64,000 nucleotides of DNA, taken from Acetilactobacillus jinshanensis_A (GTDB lineage: Bacteria; Bacillota; Bacilli; Lactobacillales; Lactobacillaceae). The notes under the pieces were generated by a model. The model saw only the letters and a program-made list of their open reading frames with translations. It was not told where the DNA came from and did not search any database. How positions within the stretch are numbered: the first letter of the stretch is position 1; each line of letters opens with the position of its first letter. The position numbers and the translations under genes were made by a program. The DNA is taken from positions 620,001 to 684,000 of the forward strand of contig CP171343.1 of NCBI GenBank assembly GCA_043289735.1. The letters run 5' to 3'. Shown piece after piece: positions 28,115 to 36,780 of this stretch.

Positions 28115-28295
28115 AATATTACCTTCTAACGTTTTAGATGTTTTAAATTTGGTTTCAATTCCGTCTCCATTGTACAAAAGATTAGAGATTAAAACAGTTG
28201 AATCATCCTGTGGTTAATGTATCATAAATGGTGAAAAAGGTTTGTTAATACCTAATTTAGCAGGCATTAGCTTTGTGGTTGACGCTTGAGTTAGG

Positions 28296-28301
28296 TATAA
28301 T
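28296..28301 (+). promoter_or_regulatory. -10 element of the HU gene
   Basis: TATAAT lies 25 bases before the strong ribosome site AAAAGGAG (28311-28318). A weak -35 such as TTGTGG (28273-28278) is 17 bases upstream. Confidence 0.55.
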
Positions 28302-28326
28302 AAAACCACAAAAAGGAGTAAGTATT

Positions 28327-28611
28327 ATGAAATATTTAAATAAATCAGCTGTAGTTGCCAACATGGTTAAAAAAACTGGTTTAACTAAAAAAGATGCTAC
28401 CGCTGCATTAAGCGCATTTGTTGACACCGTTTCTGCCGCATTAGCTAAGAAGCAGGGTGTTCGTTTAATCGGCTTCGGTAGCTTTAAGGTTAACCATCGT
28501 AAAGCTCGTAAAGGCCGTAACCCACAGACTGGCAAGCCTTTAAAGATCGCTGCTCGCGACGTTCCTGCATTCAAAGCTGGTCAGGGCTTAAAGAAAGCCG
28601 TTAACAAGTAA
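28327..28611 (+). CDS. hup: DNA-binding protein HU
   Basis: This is an intact 94-residue histone-like protein. The helical base is KSAVVANMVKKTGLTKKDATAAL. The beta arm has the DNA-intercalating RNPQTGKP loop, and the end is PAFKAGQGLKKAVN. It binds and bends DNA as a dimer and compacts the nucleoid. ATG 28327 rather than the upstream 28273 is chosen because of the AAAAGGAG site and family length. It is monocistronic, with its own promoter and a strong terminator, and its codons are those of highly expressed genes. Confidence 0.95.
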   Translation: MKYLNKSAVVANMVKKTGLTKKDATAALSAFVDTVSAALAKKQGVRLIGFGSFKVNHRKARKGRNPQTGKPLKIAARDVPAFKAGQGLKKAVNK

Positions 28612-28648
28612 TTTAATTTTCTTGAACTGGTTCTTGTTGTATAAGATT

Positions 28649-28685
28649 AAAAAACCGTACTTTTAAAAAGTACGGTTTTTTGTTT
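28649..28685 (+). terminator. Intrinsic terminator of hup
   Basis: AAAACCGTACTT / AAGTACGGTTTT with a short loop is followed by TTTTTTG. Confidence 0.9.
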
Positions 28686-28705
28686 ATTTTAATAATTAGA
28701 TAAAT

Positions 28706-28734
28706 AAAAAAGAGCCTTGAAAAATCAAGGCTCT
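28706..28734 (-). terminator. Intrinsic terminator of tuf
   Basis: On the minus strand AGAGCCTTGA / TCAAGGCTCT is followed by a run of T residues. It lies 32 bases after the tuf stop. Confidence 0.88.
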
Positions 28735-28765
28735 TAATATTGATTATGATTTTAATAAGAAAAAA

Positions 28766-29956
28766 TTAGTCTAATAACTTAGTTACAACTCCGGCACCAA
28801 TGGTATGGCCACCTTCACGGAAGGTGAAGCGGGTCTTTTGTTCCATGGCAACTGGCTTTTGTAATTCAACGGTTAATGCAGTAACGTTATCACCAGGCAT
28901 TACCATCTTAGTACCTTTTGGTAAGGTAACTTTACCAGTTACATCGGTAGTGTTGAAGTAGAATTGCGGCTGGTAACCAGTGAAGAATGGGCTATGACGT
29001 CCTCCTTCTTTCTTGGTTAATACGTAAACGTGGGCCGTAAACTTAGTGTGAACGTTAACGGTACCAGGCTTAGCTAATACTTGGCCACGAACAACCTGAG
29101 TACGTTTGATACCTCGTAGTAAGATACCAACGTTATCTCCGGCTTCACCAACGTCTAAGTTCTTACGGAACGTTTGTAAACCAGTACATACGGTCTGTGT
29201 CTTATCCTTGGTTAAACCAACGATTTCAACTGGATCCTGTAACTTGATGGTACCACGAGCGATACGGCCGGTAACAACGGTACCACGACCGGTGATGGTG
29301 AATACATCTTCGATTGGCATCATGAACGGCTTGTTGTAAGCACGAGTAGGTGTTGGTACGTATTCATCAACGATCTGTAATAACTTCAAGACTTGCTGCT
29401 GAGCTTTCTTGTCACCCTGTAATGCCTTTAAAGCAGATCCACGTACAACTGGAATATCTTTACCGTTGTAATGGTATTCGGAGAGTAAGTCACGAGTTTC
29501 CATTTCAACTAAGTCGATTAATTCTTTATCTTTAACTTTGTCGACTTTGTTGATGAAGACAACGATGTACTTAACACCGGTTTGACGTGCTAACAGGATA
29601 TGTTCACGAGTTTGTGGCATCGGACCATCATCAGCGGCAACGACTAAGATAGCGGCATCCATCTGAGCGGCACCGGTGATCATGTTCTTGATGTAGTCGG
29701 CATGTCCAGGGGCATCAACATGGGCATAGTCACGGTAAGGCGTCTGATATTCTAAGTGGGCGTTGTTAATCGTGATACCACGCTTTTGTTCTTCTGGTGC
29801 TTTATCAATATGCTTGTAATCTTCATCCTTAGCTAAGCCTTTTTCAGATAAGACTTTAGTAATAGCAGAAGTTAATGTAGTTTTACCATGATCAATATGG
29901 CCAATCGTACCAATATTTACATGGGGCTTTTTACGAATGTACTGTTTGACTGCCAT
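28766..29956 (-). CDS. tuf: Translation elongation factor EF-Tu
   Basis: The 396-residue protein is complete. It has G1 GHIDHGKTT, G2 RGITINNAH, G3 DAPGHADY with the catalytic His, G4 NKVD and G5 SALKA, then domains 2 and 3. It delivers aminoacyl-tRNA to the ribosome with GTP. Compared with most EF-Tu proteins it has GHIDHGK for GHVDHGK and NNAHLEY for NTAHVEY, both conservative. AGGAGG lies just before the ATG on the minus strand. It stands alone rather than after fusA, as often in lactobacilli. Its codon use is strongly biased to the preferred set. Confidence 0.96.
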   Translation of the reverse strand: MAVKQYIRKKPHVNIGTIGHIDHGKTTLTSAITKVLSEKGLAKDEDYKHIDKAPEEQKRGITINNAHLEYQTPYRDYAHVDAPGHADYIKNMITGAAQMDAAILVVAADDGPMPQTREHILLARQTGVKYIVVFINKVDKVKDKELIDLVEMETRDLLSEYHYNGKDIPVVRGSALKALQGDKKAQQQVLKLLQIVDEYVPTPTRAYNKPFMMPIEDVFTITGRGTVVTGRIARGTIKLQDPVEIVGLTKDKTQTVCTGLQTFRKNLDVGEAGDNVGILLRGIKRTQVVRGQVLAKPGTVNVHTKFTAHVYVLTKKEGGRHSPFFTGYQPQFYFNTTDVTGKVTLPKGTKMVMPGDNVTALTVELQKPVAMEQKTRFTFREGGHTIGAGVVTKLLD

Positions 29957-30140
29957 TTTATAGGCCTCCTATAAAAATTTTTTATATTACTTCTTAACAA
30001 AATTAACGCGTCAAGAAGCTTCAATGCTTATTATAACCGTTTCATCCGATTAAATAAAACCCTAAGGAGAGTTTCTAGGACTTTTTTATATTTAATAATT
30101 ATTAATAAATATTTTGGAACTGTGGTATTATATTAATAGA
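29957..30140 (-). promoter_or_regulatory. EF-Tu 5' region
   Basis: Reading on the minus strand, GGTTATAATAAGC (around 30030) supplies a -10. TTGACG (around 30004-30009) with TAATAT about 19 bases further is a second candidate pair close to the gene. Either could drive tuf. The AT-rich remainder shows nothing else convincing. Confidence 0.4.
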
Positions 30141-30145
30141 GTGAA

Positions 30146-30334
30146 AATCTCTAGCAATCGCAACGCAGTGGCTCATGTTGGAGATGCTGATTGATTGATA
30201 TTCACTCTTAGCCGCCATTCGAGGCGGGAAAATAACCAAGAATTTAATTTACGTAATTTTAACGTTATTTTCTGCTGTTATGAAACCTTCTATAAAAGGT
30301 CCGCAAATTGTTGCGGACCTTTTTATTTTGCTTA
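30146..30334 (+). ncRNA. Candidate structured RNA ending in a strong terminator
   Basis: On the plus strand an outer stem AGAGTGAA / TTCACTCT encloses a roughly 60-base branched region, with CAAC/GTTG among its inner pairs. A GC hairpin CCGCC-ATTCGA-GGCGG follows. About 55 bases later comes a terminator (GGTCCGCAA / TTGCGGACC, then TTTTT). No ORF longer than a few codons lies inside. A TATTATATT box precedes the outer stem. It matches no riboswitch class that I can name. Confidence 0.35.
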
Positions 30335-30616
30335 ATTTGAAGATCCATCCATATACATAGCCACATGTCGGGCCCACTAACAAGGCTAAGCCACCAGATC
30401 CTGACAAACCGATTACTTTTAATAGAATAAATAAGAATACCGCTAAGGTTCCTCGTTTAGCACCTAAAAGCAGTCCCGCTAGCATTACACCCAAATTTTC
30501 TAACACGATCGGGGCGGGTCCTAACGGAATTCCCGGGATCGAAGACAATAGCACCATAATAGCGGCTAATACAGCAATTTGAGAGATATGATAAAGTTTA
30601 TTGTTCAAATACTTTA
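30249..30616 (-). pseudogene. bioY: BioY-family biotin transporter S component, truncated
   Basis: Reading leftwards from about 30616, HISQIAVLAAIMVLLSSIPGIPLGPAPIVLENLGVMLAG, LLGAKRGTLAVFLFILLKVIGL and LLVGPTCGYVYGWIF are the conserved first two thirds of BioY. This is the membrane subunit that binds biotin in ECF transporters. The last two helices are missing; the frame runs through the terminator into nonsense. The N-terminus is fused to the end of a pyrrolidone carboxyl peptidase fragment, and no separate start is visible. Confidence 0.78.
30294..30327. terminator. Bidirectional terminator between ncRNA candidate and bioY remnant
   Basis: AAAAGGTCCGCAA-ATTG-TTGCGGACCTTTTT is a perfect stem with T-runs on both strands. 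It would end the plus-strand transcript and the minus-strand bioY unit. Confidence 0.88.
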
Positions 30617-30620
30617 TTAT

Positions 30621-31056
30621 AATGTGGATAAAGCCCGCTTTAAGATGTGGAAATTCTTTATCTCGCATGTACTGAACAGAATACATGATGTGATTACAAA
30701 CGAAGGTGCCCGCCGTCGTTGATAGGCGACTGGTAAGCCCGCATCTCTAATGGCCTTAACCATCGCTTTGACGGGGAGTTCCGCAAAGTAGGCGGTGTCC
30801 CCGTCTTTTGCGATCGGTTTATCCATGGGTTGATAGCCGGCGTTGTCCGGGATCCGGCCGTCATCGAGATTAATGGCGACCCGTTCCGGAGTGATTCCTC
30901 CTCGGCCACCAGCTTGTCCGACATCTAAGACGTAATCGGGATGGTATTTGGTGATGGCTTCATGGACTTTTTCAGCTGAACGTTTAAATTCAGTGGGGAT
31001 CTCTAATTTAATGATTTGAGCCCCGCAACGGTATTAGGTAAACGTTTAACCACTTC
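30621..31056 (-). pseudogene. pcp: Pyrrolidone-carboxylate peptidase fragment (copy 1)
   Basis: Pieces in several frames give EVVKRLPNTV, IKLEIPTEFKRSAEKVHEAI, LDVGQAGGRGGITPERVAIN, DTAYFAELPVKAMVKAIRDAGLP, then the catalytic-Cys block TAGTFVCNHIMYSVQYMRDKEF. The enzyme removes N-terminal pyroglutamate from peptides. The fragment lacks the first 20 residues and the last few. It is nearly identical at the DNA level to 44353-44655 and shares one frameshift with it at YQ/TTAG. It is inserted between bioY and a sirtuin remnant. Confidence 0.82.
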
Positions 31057-31084
31057 ACAATTCCCAACGATCATTCCGATTTTT

Positions 31085-31812
31085 TTAATGTAAATGCATC
31101 GATATTATCAATAAAGGTGTTAAGGCTAATAAGAAATCATCTAAAAAGAAGATCAAGGCGTTTTCCTGAATCATGATCAACCCCACGTTATAGGAAAAAT
31201 GAAGCGGTTGCTGATTGATCGCCACGATGGGGACGTGGGGCTGATGATATTTAATGAGATCGGCGAACGGCTCGACCTTCATTGACGTCCCCACGATCAC
31301 GATTAGATCGGCGTTAAGCATCACGTGTAGACTTTGCGATAACGTCTGCGGATTTAAGGATTCACCATATAAAGTTCAGTTCGGGCGAACGATACCACCG
31401 TCATTTTGGTGAATAGGGCTTTTTAGGTAATCCCGCCAGTCAACTTTCTGGTGACATTTTAGGCATCGGCAGTGATAGATATTACCGTGAAATTCAATTA
31501 AGCGTTGCGGATCAGCGTGGGCTTTTCGGTAAAGATTATCCACGTTTTGAGTAATAATGGTCGCTTTGCCTTGACGGGTTAAGCGAGCTTGGACCCGGTG
31601 AATGACGTTCGGTTGAGCGTCGGGATGGTACATGAATTTGACCATGAAATGATGAAAGGCTTGGGGATGTTTAGTTAAACATTCGTGACTTAGGTACCAT
31701 TCTGTCGGTGCTTACCGCGTTTCTCTGATGGTAGAGCCCGTTTTGGAGCGGTAATCGGGAATGCCTGAGGGAGTCGAAACCCCGGCACCGGTCAGAAAAA
31801 CGATGTGTTCGA
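31085..31812 (-). pseudogene. Second Sir2-family deacylase, fragmented
   Basis: Fragments in three frames read HIVFLTGAGVSTPSGIPDYRS, EWYLSHECLTKHPQAF, TIITQNVDNLYRKAH, IEFHGNIYHC and LIVIVGTSMKVEPFADLI. About 70 percent of residues appear shared with the intact sirtuin at 27.4-28.1 kb in aligned blocks. The N-terminal Met region is missing next to the divergent AEC gene. Breaks lie near 31720 and 31375. Confidence 0.8.
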
Positions 31813-31827
31813 TAGGAAGCGTTTAAA

Positions 31828-32646
31828 TTGTTAGTCTTATGGAATTCGATCCAGAGTGTTCTGGTCATCGTTTTGATCATGGCCCTGGGATACGTCTTGC
31901 GAAAGAAGAAGTGGCTGGCTGATAGCTTTGGTGACGACATTGCCCGTTTGATTTTAAATATCTCGTTACCGGCCGCCATCTTTGTGACCGTCCTTGAAAA
32001 GTTAAGCCGTGGTAAGTTAGCTAGTTTCTCCACCGGTCGAAAGGGGACCTTTATTAATGGAATCACCAATCCGAACACCGTTTTCATTGGCTTACCGCTG
32101 AACGTAGCGTTGTTCGGTAGCCAAAGTTTAACTTACTTTTTGGTCTATTACGTATTAGACGTCTTTTCGACTTGGACGGCCGGTCTGTTTTTGATTAATA
32201 ACGACGATCCAACCCAGCAGCATAAGAAGACTCACCTGGATTGGAAAAAGATTCTACCGGTGCCGCTCGTTAAGTCTTCTTTGACCTACGTCGGTAGTTT
32301 AGTAACCCCGTTATCATTAATTTACATCGGAATTATTTTAGCTGACGCGGGTTTAAAGAACGTTAAGTTTGACTGGGATACCGTCATGACGTTAATCGGG
32401 CGCTTTATCTGCGTTCCCGCTATCATGATCGGAGTGTTGATCGTTGCCATGAAGTTTATGCCGTTACCAAAATTATTGACCCAGACGATGGTTATTCAGT
32501 CGGCGGTTCCCGCCATTGCGGTCTTACCGATCTTGGTTCATAACGCCCACGGTGACGTTAAATTTTCGGCTAACGTCGTCTCGATCTCGACCGTCATGTT
32601 TATCATCGTTATTCCAATTTTAATGTTAGTAATTCAACATCTGTAA
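31828..32646 (+). CDS. AEC-family (auxin efflux carrier type) permease with internal deletions
   Basis: TTG 31828 has AGGAAGC upstream. The 272-residue frame carries family blocks LILNISLPAAIFVTVLEKLS, GTFINGITNPNTVFIGLPLNVALFG, LTYVGSLVTPLSLIYIGIIL and TMVIQSAVPAIAVLPIL. Relatives are 310-320 residues. About 30-35 residues (one membrane segment) are missing between LASFSTG and RKGTFING, and a second segment is missing between LPVPLVK and SSLTYVG. The frame stays open, but an odd membrane topology is expected. Family members move malate or other organic acids. Confidence 0.75.
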   Translation: MLVLWNSIQSVLVIVLIMALGYVLRKKKWLADSFGDDIARLILNISLPAAIFVTVLEKLSRGKLASFSTGRKGTFINGITNPNTVFIGLPLNVALFGSQSLTYFLVYYVLDVFSTWTAGLFLINNDDPTQQHKKTHLDWKKILPVPLVKSSLTYVGSLVTPLSLIYIGIILADAGLKNVKFDWDTVMTLIGRFICVPAIMIGVLIVAMKFMPLPKLLTQTMVIQSAVPAIAVLPILVHNAHGDVKFSANVVSISTVMFIIVIPILMLVIQHL

Positions 32647-32673
32647 TAGAAAGGTTCGTTTGACTGAATATTT

Positions 32674-33203
32674 ATGATTTTAAAGCAACCGAAGTTAGCG
32701 GTCAGCCGATCAACTTTAGTGACTACCGTGACAAAGTAATCATCGTGGTCAATACCGCCAGTAAATGCGGCTTTGCTCCGGAATTAAAGGGCTTGGAAAC
32801 GTTATACAAGAAATACCATGCCGACGGTCTGGAAATCATCGGCTTTCCGTCCAATCAATTTCGGCAAGAGCTAGGCAGCAGCCAAAAGGCCAGCCAATAT
32901 TGTAAGCTGCACTACGGAGTGACCTTCCCCATGACTAAAATGGTAAAGGTTAACGGAAAAGACGCCGCTCCGATCTTTAAGTATCTAAAGAAGTTATCCG
33001 GCCACGGCTTTATTAAGTGGAATTACACCAAGTTCTTGATAGGCCGTGACGGTAAATTAATTCATCGCTATGCGACATCACCAAAGCCGAAGAAGATGGA
33101 GAAAGCTATCGTAAAAGCGTTATGGCTGAAATCACTAGTAATCGAATTGATCAAGTCTTTAAAAAGATTAAACACGAAAATAAACACGGTGCAATTAGTT
33201 TAG
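32674..33203 (+). pseudogene. Glutathione peroxidase family (BtuE-type) with start and stop damage
   Basis: NIYDFKATEVSGQPINFSDYRDKVIIVVNTASKCGFAPE holds the peroxidatic Cys block NTASKCGF. FPSNQF and the later KWNYTKFLIGRDG carry the Gln/Trp/Asn tetrad. It would reduce peroxides using thioredoxin-like donors. The family start ATG is replaced by CTG (32674), with a frame break just before it. The expected overlapping stop and next start (TAATG) reads TTATG at 33120-33124, so the frame runs on 27 codons into the next gene. Confidence 0.78.
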
Positions 33204-33505
33204 ATGCGTTTATGAAGACGATTGAAAACATCATTATGGAATTATCGCCGAAGGAAACGAAACGGTTTGAAGTTCAGTTAGACCATGCTCAACATAAGCC
33301 GGGCGGTGCCGTTGACCCGCCGATTCCAAAGAACGTTCAGAAATTCTATGATCGAGCGAAGATTCATTATGAAGATCAAAAGGGCCTCTATTACCATGGC
33401 CACGCCACGAAGCGTAGTAACGGTGGTAAACTGGTTACCTATAAAGATTTGCCGTACATGGCTGAAGTGGGCCGATCGTTTATCTCGGATCAGTTTGGCA
33501 AGTAA
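33122..33505 (+). CDS. Hypothetical 127-residue protein
   Basis: ATG 33122 overlaps the peroxidase end. The product is soluble and Lys/His rich, with SNRIDQVFKKIKHENKHGAI and KNVQKFYDRAKIHYEDQKGLYYHGH. No membrane or signal segment is present. The family is not recognised. A terminator follows four bases after the stop, so the peroxidase and this gene share a transcript. Confidence 0.6.
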   Translation: MAEITSNRIDQVFKKIKHENKHGAISLDAFMKTIENIIMELSPKETKRFEVQLDHAQHKPGGAVDPPIPKNVQKFYDRAKIHYEDQKGLYYHGHATKRSNGGKLVTYKDLPYMAEVGRSFISDQFGK

Positions 33506-33513
33506 AAGGAACG

Positions 33514-33537
33514 GCGCTAAAAATAGCGCTTTTCTTT
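33514..33537 (+). terminator. Intrinsic terminator
   Basis: GCGCTA-AAAA-TAGCGC is followed by TTTTCTTTT. Confidence 0.78.
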
Positions 33538-33615
33538 TACTCTGATATAATACGATATTCTGAAGATGCACTTGCTATAATAGTGATGAATTGAATTGGG
33601 AAAGGAATTGATACG

Positions 33616-33873
33616 ATGGTATTAACGAAAAAGGATATCAAAGATCTATTCAATAAAGAACGGGGCCGGTACAAAAAAGCCGAAAGCGAAGCTAAAAATT
33701 TAGATAAAGCTAAAGCTGCCCATAAAGACACTGAGGCTCAGGATGAAAAACTCGATAAAGATGATCTCTTCATTCACACCATGAAACAGATGAAGAAAGA
33801 TATTAACGATCCGCAAATTTCGAACGATAGTGAAGTCTTAGACGAAGATAAAGAAAACATCGATATATTATGA
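33616..33873 (+). CDS. Hypothetical highly charged 85-residue protein
   Basis: GGGAAAGGAATTG precedes ATG 33616, and TATAAT boxes lie at about 33545 and 33575. The product is a Lys/Asp/Glu-rich likely coiled coil (KAESEAKNLDKAKAAHKDTEAQDEKLDKDD). The stop overlaps the start of the surface-protein gene (ATGA at 33870). It is not recognised. Confidence 0.55.
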   Translation: MVLTKKDIKDLFNKERGRYKKAESEAKNLDKAKAAHKDTEAQDEKLDKDDLFIHTMKQMKKDINDPQISNDSEVLDEDKENIDIL

Positions 33874-34688
33874 TCAATAAGAATAAATTTAATATTCGTA
33901 ATACTAAAAAAGTATTACATAAAGTCGGTAAGCAGTGGGTCGTCCTTTCCCATGCTACTGTACAAGATCATCAAAATAACGGTGAAGTATTAATAACTAG
34001 ATATCTATAGTGATATTGATGGTTTAGCTCTGGTAGTAACAGTAATAACATTGCCCCTATTTATAAAGGACTGGTCTATAAATATAATAGAAGTAATAAT
34101 AGTATTGAATTTGTTAGTGGGAATATGATTGGCATGTTTATGGATGATACTAATTTAAAATCAGTTGATTTCCTAATGATTTTAGTAAAGGTAATATAGG
34201 TACATTTATTAGTAAAGCAATTAAATATAATAATAGTAATATTAATTATAATTATAAGAGTAATACTAGTATTAGTAATGCTTAGTTGATAGTTTGAGTA
34301 ATTCAGCTAGTAATAGTGTAATACTGTCTTAAATAATGCTAGTATTGAAATTAGTAATTCAGCTAGTGTATTAATTTAAGTAATGAATGGACTATAGTAA
34401 CAATCAAATTTCTAAAGATAGTAGTGCCTTAAATAGTGCTATTAATAATAAAGCTGATTAAATGATACTGATATTGATGATACTATTACATTATGCTAAA
34501 TCACTGGATTAGTATTACCAATGCAAATGCTAGTCAGAAATTAGTTCAATTAGTACATGCATTAAGTCTTGCTAATAGTTAATAATAGTGACTTTGATAC
34601 TTTAGTAATAACGAAAATAATATCACTAATAATTTTAACTAACGGTAATTATGTAACTGCTAATAAAAATTATGTAAAATGGCTATAA
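33870..34688 (+). pseudogene. KxYKxGKxW-like surface protein, first tandem copy, decayed
   Basis: The start MINKNKFNIRNTKKVLHKVGKQWVVLS is a variant of the KxYKxGKxW secretion leader (HKVGKQW). It continues with YSDIDGLALGSNSNNIAPIYKGLVYKYNRSNNSIEFVSG and one degenerate BspA-type repeat (MIGMFMDDTNLKSVD). An Asn/Ser-rich tract follows, then an end NGNYVTANKNYVKWL. These parts lie in several frames with many small breaks. The intact protein would be secreted and wall-associated. It is followed directly by a second copy. Confidence 0.65.
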
Positions 34689-35509
34689 TATAATAAAATT
34701 TGTGAAATTAATTTGTAAATTTTCCAAAATTACGAAATTAAAAGTGTATGATTAACAAGCGTAAGTACGCAAAAATTAATGATAAGAAAATCCTGCATAA
34801 AATCGGCAAGCATTGGGTTGTTATCTCCTCTCAACAATTATTATAATAACACAATTAAGAATGGTACTAATGGTGAAAATGCAATAAAGATAATAATAAG
34901 AAAAATAAAAAGGCTACTAATATTTCACGATATTTATAGTGATTTAGATGGCTTGACGTGGCACCGATTTATGACGGCTTAACTTATAAATATGATAAAG
35001 ATAATAATAGCATTGAATTTACTAATGGAACAATAGGTTTTAACACTAGTAAAGTCACTAATATGTCTGACATGTTTGGTAATGATTCTAGTCTTCATAG
35101 ATTTAATTTAGGCACTAAATTTGATACTAGTAAAGTTACTAATATGTCTGGTATGTTTGGTAATGATAATAAATTACAGTCATTAACATTACCTAATTCA
35201 TTTGATACTAGTAAAGTTACTAATATGAATAATATGTTTTCAGATTCATCATTAAAGAGTTTATCAAGGTAATCCTTATACTTTATCTACTCCTAATGAT
35301 TTTACTAAAGGTAATATTATAAATCAGGATAAAGATAATATTCTAAATAAGTACGTGCCAGCTAATTATCATTTAACCAATACTGACACCATAAATTATC
35401 AATATGATGGGCCTTCGTCAACGCCGACGGGACCTTAACAACTAACGCTAATCAGAATAATATCATTTATATTCACCCAAATGGTTTAAACAGTGATGCT
35501 TACAAGTAT

Positions 35510-36540
35510 CAGTAATAATTCAAGCAATATTAATAACTTGAGCAGTAGTGCTAGTAATGGTATAAGTAATAATGCTTCTAATATTTCCAGTAATTATTGC
35601 TGCTTCCAAGGCTGCCCAAAGTGCTAATTCTAGCTGGATCCATAATAATTCAGCAAGTGTAAGCGCAAATCAGAATAATATTGCTGCTAATTACTATGAA
35701 TAAAGGTTACATTACTTACTAATAATTCAAAATTACTCTAAAGATAATCAAGCATCAATTAATGCCAGTAATGCTTCTAATACTAATATTCTGATCGTGT
35801 AAATCCTGCTTATAATTGTAGCTAGTAATGATAGTAAGAATAAAAAGATTGATAGTTTAGCTAATGCTAAAAGCAGTCAGTGGATTAACGATAATAACGG
35901 TAAAGCCACTTCTAATTCTAGTGTNNTAGTAATAATTCTTCTAGTTGGGGTCAAAAGAATTCCACTGTTATAATTCCGCTAGTTTAAGTAACGAATAATT
36001 GGAATAATATTACTACGATTAAAGTATCCAGTGAAGTTAAGACTAATAATACAACAGTAATAATAATCGTATTAATAATTTGGGTAAATAAGAATTCTAA
36101 TTTCTGTAAAATCTACAAATAGTGGTTGCTTCTAATGCTTCTAGTGCATTAATACTTCTAATATTAATTCCAATTAATCGTTTAAGTCATAATATTATTG
36201 TATTAATAATAATAGTAATAATAATATTAGTAATAGTAGTGTATCTAATTCAGCCAGCAATGCTGCTAGCAAGTGCATCTAGTAATGCTTCCAGTACAGT
36301 AGTGCCGTTAGTTCTGCTAGTGACAATAGTGCATCTAGTAATGCTAATAAATGCCCAGAGTAATGCTATAATAAAGCTGACAAGAGTAGCGTTAACAGCT
36401 TGAGCAATAGTATTAGTAATAATAATTCTGTATCGAGTAATTCTAAGAATGGTTATCAGTAGTAGTAAGAACAGTGTTAAAGCTGTAGTAGTGTGTACAG
36501 TGCTAAAGCTATTAATAGTTTGAGTAATTCTGCTATCAGA
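35510..36540 (+). repeat. Low-complexity AAT/AGT/GCT tract coding Ser/Asn/Ala-rich stalk
   Basis: Dense imperfect repeats of AATAATAGT, TCTAGTAATGCT and similar give SNASSN- or SASN-like text in shifting frames. This is the stalk of the surface protein. Its repetitive nature makes it prone to real slippage and also to assembly error, and one N gap lies within it. Confidence 0.7.
35925..35926. other. Two-base N gap
   Basis: Two undetermined bases lie in the Ser-rich tract. Similar NN pairs occur at 48393-48394 and 53097-53098. Confidence 0.95.
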
Positions 36541-36624
36541 CTCGTCTGCAGTTGAAGAACGGTGACTACGTCACGGCTAACAAGAACTTTGTTTAAATAT
36601 CAATAAAATTTGATAAATTTAAAA

Positions 36625-36771
36625 GGTGGCGTCACGATTGGTGATCGCTCCGTGATCGGCGCCGGTAGTACCGTTACTAAAGATATTCCGTCCGATGTCG
36701 TAGCTTTCGGGAGCCCGTGTAAAGCTCGACGAAATATTATAAATAAAAATAAAGCTACGACGATGCTTTAA
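36625..36771 (+). pseudogene. Maltose-type O-acetyltransferase remnant (C-terminus)
   Basis: The frame GGVTIGDRSVIGAGSTVTKD continues IPSDVVAFGSPCKARRNIINK to a stop. It is the last third of the same acetyltransferase family as 25.2-25.7 kb, with the complete VVAFGSPCKARR end that the other copy lacks. There is no start; it joins the surface-protein 3' end almost directly. Confidence 0.75.
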
Positions 36772-36780
36772 AAACATAAA

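Larger units (their letters stand above)
34748..36596 (+). pseudogene. KxYKxGKxW-like BspA/DUF285 surface protein, second tandem copy, decayed
   Basis: The leader MINKRKYAKINDKKILHKIGKHWVVIS is followed by a DIYSDLDGL block. Three DUF285 leucine-rich-like repeats come next (TSKVTNMSDMFGNDSSLHRF, TSKVTNMSGMFGNDNKLQSL, TSKVTNMNNMFSDSSLKSL; 35047-35270). A unit with INYQYDG and NIIYIHPNG follows. About 1 kb of Ser/Asn/Ala-rich sequence then runs to the C-terminal LKNGDYVTANKNFV. The repeat part is open in one frame, the rest is broken many times. Such proteins act in adhesion or aggregation. An N gap lies at 35925-35926. Confidence 0.72.

Noticed and set aside
35510..36540. CRISPR-like or tandem repeat array
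   Set aside because: The repeats are imperfect short codon runs giving Ser/Asn/Ala-rich protein, with no constant repeat-spacer pattern and no cas genes.
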